NCBI GenBank assembly: GCA_945878575.1
Contig: CAMDUB010000017.1
Coordinates: 1-43,172 of the forward strand
Direction of reading: 5' to 3'
Source of the DNA: Phycisphaera mikurensis NBRC 102666
Lineage (GTDB): Bacteria > Planctomycetota > Phycisphaerae > Phycisphaerales > SM1A02
DNA length: 43,172 nt
This document shows, in pieces, positions 22,602-30,760 of this stretch. Positions within the stretch are counted from its first letter, which is position 1, and every line of letters begins with the position of its first letter. Both the position numbers and the translations under genes were made by a program. Below the pieces are notes generated by a model, which was given only the letters and a program-made list of their open reading frames with translations, ran no database searches and was not told the origin of the DNA.

Positions 22602-25235
22602 ATGGACAAATCGATCATTGCCCGCGTTCTACCTGTTGCACTTGCGCTTCCCTTGCTGGCAGTGGCGCCGGTCAGTTGGGCGTTCAGTACCACGATAGAG
22701 GAGGAGTGTGGTTGCTGGGCGCATCGCATGGAGCGGGCGGTGCGGGAGCGTCCCACCTCGGGTCCTGGCGATGGAAAGGGTGGCGCCTTTGACGCAGTGA
22801 ACGGGCGCGACCATCGGAACTTTCCGCCCGATCCGCAGGTGCAGTTTCAACGCATGAAGTTGGCGCTGCGCTTTGATGACATGACCAGCGGTCGATTCAC
22901 CGGCACGGAGACGTTGACGATTGCGCCGATCGGTATGCCGGTGCAAGTGCTTCGGCTTGACGCCGCAGGCATGAAGGTGAGTTCGGTCACCGTTGATGGT
23001 CGTGACGCAGAATTCTCCAATGATGGCGAGGCGCTTTCGATTCGATTTGCGCAGCCATTGGTGCCAGCGGTGGGCGGTGCTCCGACGGCAGCAAGCACAG
23101 TAGTGATTGCGTATTCCTGCGATCGGCCCATCGATGGCCTGACCTTCAGCGCGGCGACACCGGAGATCCCGGGCGTGGCGCCTGCGCGTGGCGCGGAGGT
23201 GCACACGCAGGGGCAGACGGAGACCAATCATTACTGGTTCCCGATTCATGACTTCCCGAATGTGCGCATGGCCACCGAGTTGGTGATCGATGTTCCTGCT
23301 GGATTTCAGGCAAGTTCTAACGGCGCACTGGTGCAACATGAGGTGCGTGGCGACCGCGAAGTGTGGCATTGGAATCAGGAAAAGCCACATGTTCCGTACT
23401 TGGTTTCCGTGGTGATTGGTGATTTCGATCACGCCGCGTTGCTGAACCCGTTGAGTGGCGTGCCGATGACGGTGTGGGCACCCAAGGGGCGCGGCGATGA
23501 TGCCAAGGCAACCTATGAGCGCACCGATCGCATGATGGTGCTGTTTGAGCGTGTCTTTGGTCAGAAGTATCCGTGGGCGCGCTATGACCAGTTGGTGGTT
23601 CGCAATTTCGGTTCGGGTGGAATGGAGAACACCAGCGCAACCACCATGCAGCCGTCGGCGGTGTTGGATGCAACGGCGCGTGGCGAGCAGGATCTTGACG
23701 GACTCATCAGTCATGAGTTGTGCCATCAGTGGACAGGTGACTTGATCACCTGCCGCAGTTGGGCGCACATTTGGCTGAATGAAGGATGGGCAACCTACGG
23801 CAGCACCCTGTGGATGGAAGAACGCGATGGTGCTGATGGCTATTGGGATTCCGTCCTGGGCAATGCGGGCGTGGCGCGCGGCGATATTTCAACAGCGCCG
23901 GAAGCCATGTGCAGCCCCGTGTATATGAACGCGGGCGAGACGTTTGGTCGGCCGGCGAATCCGTATCCGAAGGGTGCTTCCATTCTGCATATGTTGCGGC
24001 GCATGCTTGGAGACAAGGTGTTTTATGCCGGAGTGCATTCGTACTTTGCGCGTCATGCACTTGGAAACACGGAGACCTATGACTTTCGACGAGCCATGGA
24101 AGAGGCCAGTGGCCTGGGGCTCGAGTGGTTCTTTGATCAGTGGTGCTTCCGCCCCGGTTCACCGCAAGTCAAGGCGAAGTGCGTCTACGACGCAGCGAGT
24201 CGCGTGTTGACCGTGACCGCGGAGCAAACCCAGCAGATTGATGCGCGCACGCCGGCGATGCGGATTTCGATTCCAGTCTGGGTGAAGACGGAGAAGGGTG
24301 ATGTGTTGGTGCCGATGGAGATGACTGGTCGCTCCGCAACGGTTTCGCGGATGCTTGATGCGCCGCCGGTGGCGGTGTGGGTGGATCCATACCTAGAAGC
24401 GCTGAAGACGATTGAGGTTTCGCAGCCGGAGGCTTGGACGTTGGGCGCGTTGCGCTCTGGTCCGACGCACGCGGCCAAGCGGCAGGCGCTGGCGGCGTTG
24501 GCAAAGGTGGAATCACCGGACGCGCGGATGGCAATCTTGGAGACGGTGCGTAATGATTCGCTGCGATATTCGCTGCGTATTGATGCGGTGAATGCGTTGG
24601 CGGGGTTCGGTAGCAAGGAGTCGCAGGAGGCAGTGCTGGCGCTGGCGCGTTCGCCGATAGCGGACGTGCGTGTGCGCGCGGCGGTGATCGGTGCGCTGGA
24701 GAAGGTGCCCGCCGCTGAGGCGGTGCCGTTGTGCTGCAATCTGTTGGTTCCGCCCAATGGTGGCGCGGGCGAGGCGAGTTACATCGTGCGCGTGCAGGCG
24801 ATTGATGTGCTGACGGCGCATGCTGCCAAGGACGCCATTGACACGGTGCGCGCGCAGGTGGCGGTGCCGAGTCACAATGAGTCGATCAGTGCGGCGGCGC
24901 TTCGATACTTGAGTAAGTTTGGAGACGCTTCGGACGTCGCGCGGATAGAGTCGCGCACCGTGCTTGGGTTGCCCGACCGTGTTCGGCCGGCAGCAGTGAG
25001 CGCGCTTGCCGATGTGGCGGCGCGCTTGACCGGCGACGAGCGCACCAAGGTGGAGACGTTCCTGATCGGATTGCTTGACGACGCAGAGGAGCGAACAGCC
25101 ATGGCCGCGGGCGGTGCCTTGGCCGAACTCAAGTGCCAGGCTGCCAAGGAGCGTTTACGGGCGATCGCAGAGCATCACCGCGATCCATCGTGGCGCAAGC
25201 GAGCCGCGGAGTGGGTGAAGAAGCTGGCTGCGTAA
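22602..25235 (+). CDS. secreted M1-family zinc aminopeptidase with C-terminal HEAT-like repeats
   Basis: M1 peptidases remove N-terminal residues from peptides. The 877-residue product has a signal peptide (MDKSIIARVLPVALALPLLA, then VAPVSWA), an N-terminal beta domain with FTGTETLTI, the substrate-anchoring GSGGMEN (337-343), and the zinc site H371-E-L-C-H375 with Glu394 in LNEGWATYG, the HExxH-x18-E pattern. Cys374 replaces the Ala usually found in HELAH. FFDQWCFRPGSPQVK closes the peptidase part. From about 610 to the end are helical repeats (KRQALAALAKVESPDARMA, ADVRVRAAVIGALEKV) like HEAT/PBS repeats. It probably acts in the periplasm or outside the cell to feed on peptides. Confidence 0.93.
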   Translation: MDKSIIARVLPVALALPLLAVAPVSWAFSTTIEEECGCWAHRMERAVRERPTSGPGDGKGGAFDAVNGRDHRNFPPDPQVQFQRMKLALRFDDMTSGRFTGTETLTIAPIGMPVQVLRLDAAGMKVSSVTVDGRDAEFSNDGEALSIRFAQPLVPAVGGAPTAASTVVIAYSCDRPIDGLTFSAATPEIPGVAPARGAEVHTQGQTETNHYWFPIHDFPNVRMATELVIDVPAGFQASSNGALVQHEVRGDREVWHWNQEKPHVPYLVSVVIGDFDHAALLNPLSGVPMTVWAPKGRGDDAKATYERTDRMMVLFERVFGQKYPWARYDQLVVRNFGSGGMENTSATTMQPSAVLDATARGEQDLDGLISHELCHQWTGDLITCRSWAHIWLNEGWATYGSTLWMEERDGADGYWDSVLGNAGVARGDISTAPEAMCSPVYMNAGETFGRPANPYPKGASILHMLRRMLGDKVFYAGVHSYFARHALGNTETYDFRRAMEEASGLGLEWFFDQWCFRPGSPQVKAKCVYDAASRVLTVTAEQTQQIDARTPAMRISIPVWVKTEKGDVLVPMEMTGRSATVSRMLDAPPVAVWVDPYLEALKTIEVSQPEAWTLGALRSGPTHAAKRQALAALAKVESPDARMAILETVRNDSLRYSLRIDAVNALAGFGSKESQEAVLALARSPIADVRVRAAVIGALEKVPAAEAVPLCCNLLVPPNGGAGEASYIVRVQAIDVLTAHAAKDAIDTVRAQVAVPSHNESISAAALRYLSKFGDASDVARIESRTVLGLPDRVRPAAVSALADVAARLTGDERTKVETFLIGLLDDAEERTAMAAGGALAELKCQAAKERLRAIAEHHRDPSWRKRAAEWVKKLAA

Positions 25236-25269
25236 CCGAATCGTGGGCGTAGCAGGTGAACAACGCACA

Positions 25270-25303
25270 CACGCCCCCAAGCGCGGGTGCGCGTGGGGGC
25301 GTG
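25270..25303. terminator. long GC hairpin between convergent genes
   Basis: CACGCCCCCA (25270-25279) pairs perfectly with TGGGGGCGTG (25294-25303); inside, GCGC (25281-25284) pairs with GCGC (25289-25292) around GGGT. It lies 35 bp after the aminopeptidase stop and 47 bp before the end of the convergent PEP-CTERM-like gene. There is no T tract. Confidence 0.65.
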
Positions 25304-25349
25304 GAGTGTGGACGCTGGCCGAAGCCAACGTGGATTGCAGAGTGAAACG

Positions 25350-26159
25350 TCAGGCGCGGCGGCGACGGCCACCTGCGAGACCAGCGATGCTGAGGAGAGC
25401 GAGGGCGCCTGGGGCGGGGACTACCGAGACGCCAGAGACTGTGTATTCGTAGCCGTTGTAACCATTGTTGTTCGAGCTTCCTTGGCCAAAGATCCAGTTA
25501 AAGCCGAAGGTAGTGTCAGTGCCAAGTTGACGTGGCGCACCGGTTCCGACCCCGTTGCCGTTATCAGATGCAACCCACGACGACGGAGGCGCAACAATCT
25601 GAAAGTTTGCGACTTGGGCCATCGTGTATGCAGTTCCGGCGCCCGGTGCGCCGAGTGCCGTAGCGAGCCAGGTGCCAGCAGTCGCTACACCCCCCACCGC
25701 CGCGCTGGTTTCACTGACACCAAAGGTGACAGAGGCCATCTCACTGGTTCCGACATTGACGGACTTTACGCCACCGGTGTCGGTGACAAAGGCGTCAAGA
25801 CCAAAGTAAATCACGAAGTAATTGCCAGACGCTGCGTCCTGGGCCCAGATGTTCACATATGGAAGAATGACCGGTGCGGTCGTGCCTGCATAGGCAGTGG
25901 CAGAGTTCAGCGTGAACTGTATGTTTGAAATCTGGCCGACGGTGATGCCGTTCACATCGTTTGAGCCAAAGCCAGCCTTTTGGCGTTTGTACTCAATGCC
26001 GAATGTCGTGTTTGCACCACTGGTCGAGATTGACGGGTTGGAGCCGCCGTCCAAGTCGGCGTTACGAATGACGTAAGGGGTGAATCCAGCGGTCGCTGCC
26101 TCGGCTGCCATCAGTGTGATTGCGCTGATTGAAAGTACAAACTTGGTGCTGTTCTTCAT
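25350..26159 (-). CDS. secreted protein with PEP-CTERM-like C-terminal sorting signal
   Basis: The 269-residue product has a signal peptide (MKNSTKFVLSISAITLMAAE, then AATA) and a Gly/Ser/Asn/Thr-rich beta-type body. The tail has VVPAPGALALLSIAGLAGG followed by RRRRA: a short motif, a hydrophobic helix and a terminal Arg cluster. This is the tripartite layout of PEP-CTERM signals processed by an exosortase, with PAPGA in place of VPEP. No exosortase gene is present in the window. The ATG at 26159 is chosen because AAGGA lies at a good distance upstream on the minus strand; a longer frame would precede the signal peptide. The role is unknown, presumably at the cell surface or matrix. Confidence 0.82.
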   Translation of the reverse strand: MKNSTKFVLSISAITLMAAEAATAGFTPYVIRNADLDGGSNPSISTSGANTTFGIEYKRQKAGFGSNDVNGITVGQISNIQFTLNSATAYAGTTAPVILPYVNIWAQDAASGNYFVIYFGLDAFVTDTGGVKSVNVGTSEMASVTFGVSETSAAVGGVATAGTWLATALGAPGAGTAYTMAQVANFQIVAPPSSWVASDNGNGVGTGAPRQLGTDTTFGFNWIFGQGSSNNNGYNGYEYTVSGVSVVPAPGALALLSIAGLAGGRRRRA

Positions 26160-26511
26160 TTGTGAATCCTTGAGGTGTGAACCTCGGTGGGTGCCCCGAA
26201 ATGGGCGTGACACAGCCGAAACCGTCGGCGAGCGGTTCTGTTTCCGGTGTCCAGCCATCGGGCTGGCAACACTTTGATTTGCGGGGTTCGGGTCTCAGGA
26301 TTTCCTGATTGCCGACTCCACGCTCCGTACCCAACAGCGCAATCGAAAGGCCAGATGTATCACAACATTTCAGATTTGTTCATTCGCCGGATAATCCGCG
26401 CTCTTAAGTCTCAAAAGCGGGTTTTTGATATCTCAGGTCGGTGCGCCCCGCGTGTGAGCAAGGCAGCCCACCACGCGTGAGCGCGCATCTCAAGTCGCCG
26501 CGGCGCCCGAG
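26160..26511. other. intergenic region between kdsB and the PEP-CTERM-like gene
   Basis: No gene is seen in these 352 bp. On the minus strand, GAGGT-tcac-ACCTC (26185-26172) forms a small hairpin immediately before the Shine-Dalgarno AAGGA of the PEP-CTERM-like gene, and could gate its translation. A second short hairpin GCCGA-ccgtt-TCGGC is at 26215-26229. The region 26340-26440 is the most AT-rich part of the neighbourhood and probably holds the promoter; I cannot fix its position. Confidence 0.4.
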
Positions 26512-27255
26512 TTAGAGGCGGCCCCGGCACCGCTGTACAAAGGCGGCGTATTGCTCGGGGGTGTCGATGCCGGTGAAGTGCGCCTCGCCGTGCGCACACA
26601 GGATCGTGTGGCCGTGCTCCAAGACGCGCAGTTGCTCAAGACTCTCCGTACGCTCAAGCGGCGTGGGCGAAAGTGCAAGAAACGTACTGAGAAACGAGCG
26701 ACGGTACACGTACAGACCAACGTGCTTCATGGGCTGTGCGGCATCGGGGGCGCCGTCTCGGTTAAACGGGATCACGCTGCGGCTGAAGTAGAGCGCTCGA
26801 CCATCCACTGCACACACGCACTTGACGATGTTGGGGTTGGCAGGATCCTCGCCAGTTGCAAAGGGCGAGACCAAGGTGGCCATGTTCACATCCGGTCGTG
26901 ATGCCAAGAGCGTGACCGTGCGGTCAACCAGCTCCGGCTCAATCTGCGGCTCGTCACCCTGAATATTGACAATCAAGTCTTCGTCAAGCGTCTCGGCAAC
27001 TTCGGCGATGCGGCTAGTACCGTTGGGATGATCAGCCCGCGTCATCCGTGACTCAAACCCGGCGCGTAAGACGGTTTCATGGATCCGCACATCATCGGTG
27101 GCGACGATGACTCGACTCACCGTCTTGCACGCGGCGGCGCGATCAAGGACATGGAGAATGAGCGGCTTGCCCGTGAGATCCGCCAACGGCTTACCCGGGA
27201 ATCGGGTGCTCGCAAAGCGGGCGGGGATGACGGCAGCAACGCGTAAGGGAGTCAA
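26512..27255 (-). CDS. kdsB: 3-deoxy-manno-octulosonate cytidylyltransferase
   Basis: KdsB activates Kdo as CMP-Kdo for the lipid A core, so it implies a Kdo-containing outer membrane. The 247-residue product has the family motifs in order: VIPARFASTRFPGKPL, VIVATDDVRI, RADHPNGTSRIAEV, VNIQGDEPQI, and late HVGLYVYRR and GIDTPEQY. Length is typical. The start is TTG 27255, four bases after the stop of the upstream gene; a GAGGAG lies inside that gene's tail about 10 nt before the TTG, so expression depends on the upstream lipoprotein gene. It is the last gene of a three-gene minus-strand operon. Confidence 0.95.
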   Translation of the reverse strand: MTPLRVAAVIPARFASTRFPGKPLADLTGKPLILHVLDRAAACKTVSRVIVATDDVRIHETVLRAGFESRMTRADHPNGTSRIAEVAETLDEDLIVNIQGDEPQIEPELVDRTVTLLASRPDVNMATLVSPFATGEDPANPNIVKCVCAVDGRALYFSRSVIPFNRDGAPDAAQPMKHVGLYVYRRSFLSTFLALSPTPLERTESLEQLRVLEHGHTILCAHGEAHFTGIDTPEQYAAFVQRCRGRL

Positions 27256-27259
27256 GGAT

Positions 27260-28693
27260 TCACCGCTCCTCGGGGGATAAATCAGCAGCGGACTGCTCCG
27301 CAGCGGACGGGGTGGCCGCCGAACTCGCAGCAGGCGGGGCGAGCGACGGATTCACGGTCGGCGCAACGGCCGGTGTGGGTTGGCAGACGCGCAATGCCGC
27401 AGCTGCGGCCTTGGCTGGATAGTCAGCCGGGAATGTGAACACGCTCGCCTTGGGATCACGGACCAAGCCGCGCGCAGCGGGCAGCATGCCGTCCGCCAGC
27501 GTCAGCAGGACGTCAGTGCTGACCCAGGGATCATCATGAAAGTAGCTGTGCCCAAGCCAGCTTCCGAACATCCGCTCTGCGAGGAAGACATCAACGATAT
27601 CAACGCCCTCCTGCTCGCTGAGGAAAGCGATGTTCTTCGGCGTCAACACGCTCAGCGGTTGGCCGAGCCGGGCAAAGCCGCCGATCCACGCAGAGATGTC
27701 GAGTGCCTTGTCATGCGAACTGATGTAGATAGTGGTGCGCTCTGGCACAGCAGTCGCTCCATCCGCGACTGCATTTTCAAAGTCACCGAGGTCCATGTCC
27801 GGCGCAACCAGTACGAGGCGTCCGATTTTGTACCGACTACGGGTTGCCGCGTTCGGCTCAGTGAAGTGCATCAATCGCAGTTGCCGAAGCGCTTCAACCG
27901 CAATCGGCGCACCCGCGCTGTGCGCCAGAATGTGAATACGCTCCGCGTTGGATCGCTTGGCAAGGCGCGTCAGAAATAGCCGAAACGGCCGAGTTGAGTA
28001 ACTGGCTGTACTCTTGTCCGCGGAATAGTCAAAGACGCTGTCTTGTGATGGCCACCCGTAGTTGATGAAGACCCCATCACGGCCGAGGTAATGAAACATC
28101 TCTGCGCCGAGCGTCATATTGTCCACAAACGAAGTGTTGAACCCGTGAATGAATATGTAGATGTCCTTGCAGCGTGACGCACTCAGCCCGGCATTCACGG
28201 CCTCTGCAATCGCGGTGACTGCGGCTTCTTCCGCCTCGGGGGGCGTTTCGTCAAGCGCTGGCATTCCAAACCACAGTGACCCCAACGGCTCATAGCCAAC
28301 CATCTTCAGTATTGGATCACTTCGGCGGTTTTCCGCTCGTGATTCCTTGACCAAGTAGTCCCAGCCCGGTTCCTTGGACGTGAATTCAACGGTGGCGATT
28401 CCAAACTGCATGGAACCGTCACGTTCATTGGTAAAGAAATCCATCCCCGACTTGCTTGCTGGGTCACCGCGTGATGCGTCATGGACTGCAGGCTTGCGAT
28501 CCGCTGCCACTAACACTCTGAGTTGCGTGGTCTGCCTCGAAGGCGGGGTATTCAGGAACGGGTCGCCGCCGCTGGTGTCGAACCCCACCGGCGTTGGCAT
28601 GAGCGTTTCCGCGCATCCGGAAAGCAACACCACCGCGACCCCCGCGACGATGATTCGAGCGATCAGAGGCGTTCGAGGTGCGTTCATGCGCAT
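27260..28693 (-). CDS. lipoprotein alpha/beta hydrolase (DUF900-like)
   Basis: The 477-residue product has a lipoprotein signal with lipobox LSGC (Cys27). A mixed N-terminal region (about 50-170) precedes an alpha/beta hydrolase core: FIHGFNTSFVDN (about 181-192, oxyanion loop HGF), NYGWPSQ, and the nucleophile elbow AHSAGAP with Ser259; VAPDMDLGDF may supply the acid and the His of SSHDKALD may complete the triad. This combination fits the DUF900 hydrolases. The C-terminal 40 residues are an Ala/Pro/Ser-rich tail. It is probably anchored in a membrane facing the periplasm; the substrate is unknown. It sits 7 bp after the TPR gene and 4 bp before kdsB, so all three are likely co-transcribed. 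Confidence 0.86.
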   Translation of the reverse strand: MRMNAPRTPLIARIIVAGVAVVLLSGCAETLMPTPVGFDTSGGDPFLNTPPSRQTTQLRVLVAADRKPAVHDASRGDPASKSGMDFFTNERDGSMQFGIATVEFTSKEPGWDYLVKESRAENRRSDPILKMVGYEPLGSLWFGMPALDETPPEAEEAAVTAIAEAVNAGLSASRCKDIYIFIHGFNTSFVDNMTLGAEMFHYLGRDGVFINYGWPSQDSVFDYSADKSTASYSTRPFRLFLTRLAKRSNAERIHILAHSAGAPIAVEALRQLRLMHFTEPNAATRSRYKIGRLVLVAPDMDLGDFENAVADGATAVPERTTIYISSHDKALDISAWIGGFARLGQPLSVLTPKNIAFLSEQEGVDIVDVFLAERMFGSWLGHSYFHDDPWVSTDVLLTLADGMLPAARGLVRDPKASVFTFPADYPAKAAAAALRVCQPTPAVAPTVNPSLAPPAASSAATPSAAEQSAADLSPEER

Positions 28694-28700
28694 GGGCGGT

Positions 28701-30167
28701 TCAACCGAGCGTGCGAATCAGTTCGTCAACTTCCTTGCGTCGAATACGAACGTCCTTGTAGCCAATGTTCTTGCGAACGATCGCGCTGCAAATGTCAGCA
28801 GCTTCCTTGGCATGGGCGCCGGATTTTTCCAACTTAGCCAATTCGATTAGCGAGAGCATGAGGTCGTACTTGATGTCCAGCTCTTTCTCAGCGTGGGTGG
28901 CATCAATGGCCCCGAGCGCTTCCTTGTATTCGCTGGTGGCTTCCGAATGCCAGCCTTCCTTCGCAAAGCAACGGCCCAGCATCCACGCGCTGTTGACCTT
29001 CAACTTTGGATCATCCTTGGCAAGCTGGAATGCAGCCATGGCATCTTGGTAATTGCCAAGTTCATACTCAATGCGACCAAGGTCAGACTTCATCTCGCGG
29101 TTGGTTGGGTACTTCTGGACGCGCTCGCGGAAGATCTCGCCTTCCAGTTCCAACAGTTTGGCACGCGCTGCATCATGGGTCATCTGCAGTTGCGAGTTGT
29201 CAGGCGCCTGCTCCAGTTGCTCGCGCGCCACGCGCTCACTGCGCCGCACTACCGCGATGCGCAGGTCATCTGCATTCATCTTGAAGCGGTATTCATGGAG
29301 CCGGGTGTAACCAGCCAAGAACACTTCAATGGCGCGGTCTTCATCGCCCGGTTGCCCGCGCTTACGCAGCAGGGATCCGTAACGATTGATGGCCTCGGGC
29401 GACATGGGATTGTCGTCAAAGTCCTTTTTCGCCTTGTCCATAGCAATTTCTTCGCTGCCGCCAGCGCCGGAAATGCTGTTTGATGCTTCCAGCTGTCGCT
29501 GCTTCTCCGAGTCGCGCACCTGCGCGCGGAAGCCGCCTGCTTGTCCAAAGTTCTGCTGGTACCCGCCTTGTTGAATGGCGCGCGCGGCAGTCAGCTGACG
29601 GATGCGCTGTTCAAGCGCGCCATCGGATGGATCCAATCGCTGTGCTTCCTCACCGGATGCAAACGCTTCGTTCCATGCCTCCACTTCGGAGAATAGTTCG
29701 ATGGCTTGCACCCACACCTTCTTCTGCGGCTTTTTCTGCATCGCATTGCGAAGCATGTTGATCATTTTGGGCGCGAGCCACTGACCGACCGGAACCTGTC
29801 CAGCCTTGCCAGCCGCTTCTAGGAAGCGCATGGCAGCGGAAACGTTGTTGAGGTCCCGCATCCAGGTGTATTCATGAACGACCATCTTGTCGACGGGCCC
29901 CGGGCCCTCGATTTCCTTGATGTCCTTACCGGTCGCCGGCGAAGCGCGATCATGGAATTTGCAGGCGACTTCATACATCCCCTGATGAGCCACCATGTTG
30001 GCGGGGTCAAACTTCAGGCCGTTGGCCCAGAGCTTGAGGGAGTAGTCAAGCTGGTCAGTTTCCCCAACTGTGCGGGCGTGGTCGAAGAACTTGCGCGCCT
30101 TGTCGGGCTGCGGTTCATAGGGCTTCTCGGAGTTACTGGAATCACCTTTACGCCATCCAAAGATCAC
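28701..30167 (-). CDS. tetratricopeptide-repeat protein
   Basis: The 488-residue cytoplasmic-looking protein has TPR-like helical pairs: near the N-terminus DYSLKLWANGLKFDPANMVA, in the middle AIELFSEVEAWNEAFASGEE, and at the C-terminal half DLGRIEYELGNYQDAMAAF and AWMLGRCFAKEGWHSEATSE. A Gln/Gly-rich linker (QQGGYQQNFGQAGGF) separates the halves. Such proteins act as scaffolds; no partner is evident apart from the operon with the lipoprotein hydrolase and kdsB. GTG 30167 is the start because AGGAG precedes it with 7 nt spacing, and the upstream in-frame part would run into the divergent def gene. Confidence 0.83.
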   Translation of the reverse strand: MIFGWRKGDSSNSEKPYEPQPDKARKFFDHARTVGETDQLDYSLKLWANGLKFDPANMVAHQGMYEVACKFHDRASPATGKDIKEIEGPGPVDKMVVHEYTWMRDLNNVSAAMRFLEAAGKAGQVPVGQWLAPKMINMLRNAMQKKPQKKVWVQAIELFSEVEAWNEAFASGEEAQRLDPSDGALEQRIRQLTAARAIQQGGYQQNFGQAGGFRAQVRDSEKQRQLEASNSISGAGGSEEIAMDKAKKDFDDNPMSPEAINRYGSLLRKRGQPGDEDRAIEVFLAGYTRLHEYRFKMNADDLRIAVVRRSERVAREQLEQAPDNSQLQMTHDAARAKLLELEGEIFRERVQKYPTNREMKSDLGRIEYELGNYQDAMAAFQLAKDDPKLKVNSAWMLGRCFAKEGWHSEATSEYKEALGAIDATHAEKELDIKYDLMLSLIELAKLEKSGAHAKEAADICSAIVRKNIGYKDVRIRRKEVDELIRTLG

Positions 30168-30194
30168 GGTGTTGCTCCTATGCGGGGATTGCGT

Positions 30195-30200
30195 AGCGTA
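30195..30200 (-). promoter_or_regulatory. candidate -10 element TACGCT of the TPR-hydrolase-kdsB operon
   Basis: TACGCT on the minus strand would start RNA near 30188, giving a leader of about 20 nt that carries the AGGAG of the TPR gene. It overlaps the plus-strand element at 30199-30204. Confidence 0.35.
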
Positions 30201-30204
30201 GCAT
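30199..30204 (+). promoter_or_regulatory. def: candidate -10 element TAGCAT of def
   Basis: TAGCAT ends 8 nt before the ATG at 30213. A second hexamer, TAGCGT, lies just upstream at 30194-30199. Confidence 0.45.
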
Positions 30205-30212
30205 CGAAACGC

Positions 30213-30755
30213 ATGGCTGAACGACTGCCGAACGAACATCTTCCGCAGCGCCCCGTGGTGCTCTTCCCGGACCCGATGCTTCGTCGCAAGGCGAAGCCAG
30301 TACACGTCGTGGATGCAGCCATTCGCGCCCTCGTGGAAGACATGTACCGAGTCATGGATGACGAGGAGGGCGCCGGTTTGGCCGCTCCACAAGTGGGTGA
30401 ATCGCTGCGGATCTTTGTGACCGGAACCCTCGAACGCGGCGTGCCGCGCAAGGCATACATCAATCCGGTGCTGGTTGATCTTGGAGGCGAGCTTGAGTCA
30501 ATGGATGAGGGATGCCTGAGCCTTCCGAACGTCCGTGGATCAGTGCGCCGCCCCACGCAAGTGACCATTCGTGCACTTGATATCGATGGCAATGAATTCA
30601 CTGAGACCAGTTCTGACTTTGCTGCCCGCGTGTGGCAACATGAGTTTGATCACTTAGAAGGCATCCTCATCATTGACAAGATGAGCCCGATTGACCGACT
30701 GCGTGTTCGCCGTGCGTTGAAGGATCTAAAACTTTCTGTCGATCGGATTGACTAA
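30213..30755 (+). CDS. def: peptide deformylase
   Basis: Def removes the formyl group from the N-terminal methionine of new proteins and needs a metal ion, usually Fe2+. The 180-residue product carries all three motifs: GAGLAAPQVG, DEGCLSLP (metal-binding Cys) and QHEFDHLEG (HExxH). Length is typical. It is the first gene of def-fmt-queA; pairing with the formyltransferase that adds the group is a very common arrangement. The ATG at 30213 is preferred to one at 30180 because the -10-like TAGCAT falls between them. Confidence 0.96.
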   Translation: MAERLPNEHLPQRPVVLFPDPMLRRKAKPVHVVDAAIRALVEDMYRVMDDEEGAGLAAPQVGESLRIFVTGTLERGVPRKAYINPVLVDLGGELESMDEGCLSLPNVRGSVRRPTQVTIRALDIDGNEFTETSSDFAARVWQHEFDHLEGILIIDKMSPIDRLRVRRALKDLKLSVDRID

Positions 30756-30760
30756 CTCTT

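Noticed and set aside
22629-23768. 379-codon minus-strand ORF opposite the M1 aminopeptidase
   Set aside because: Runs antisense through the HELCH-containing gene, with His/Arg-rich composition; a GC-skew shadow.
26160-26511. Possible riboswitch upstream of the PEP-CTERM-like gene
   Set aside because: Compared by eye with cyclic-di-GMP riboswitch consensus pieces; conserved loops were not found, only small hairpins.
29874-30212. 113-codon N-terminal extension of def
   Set aside because: Deformylase motifs and normal length start at 30213, and the extension overlaps the TPR gene on the other strand.
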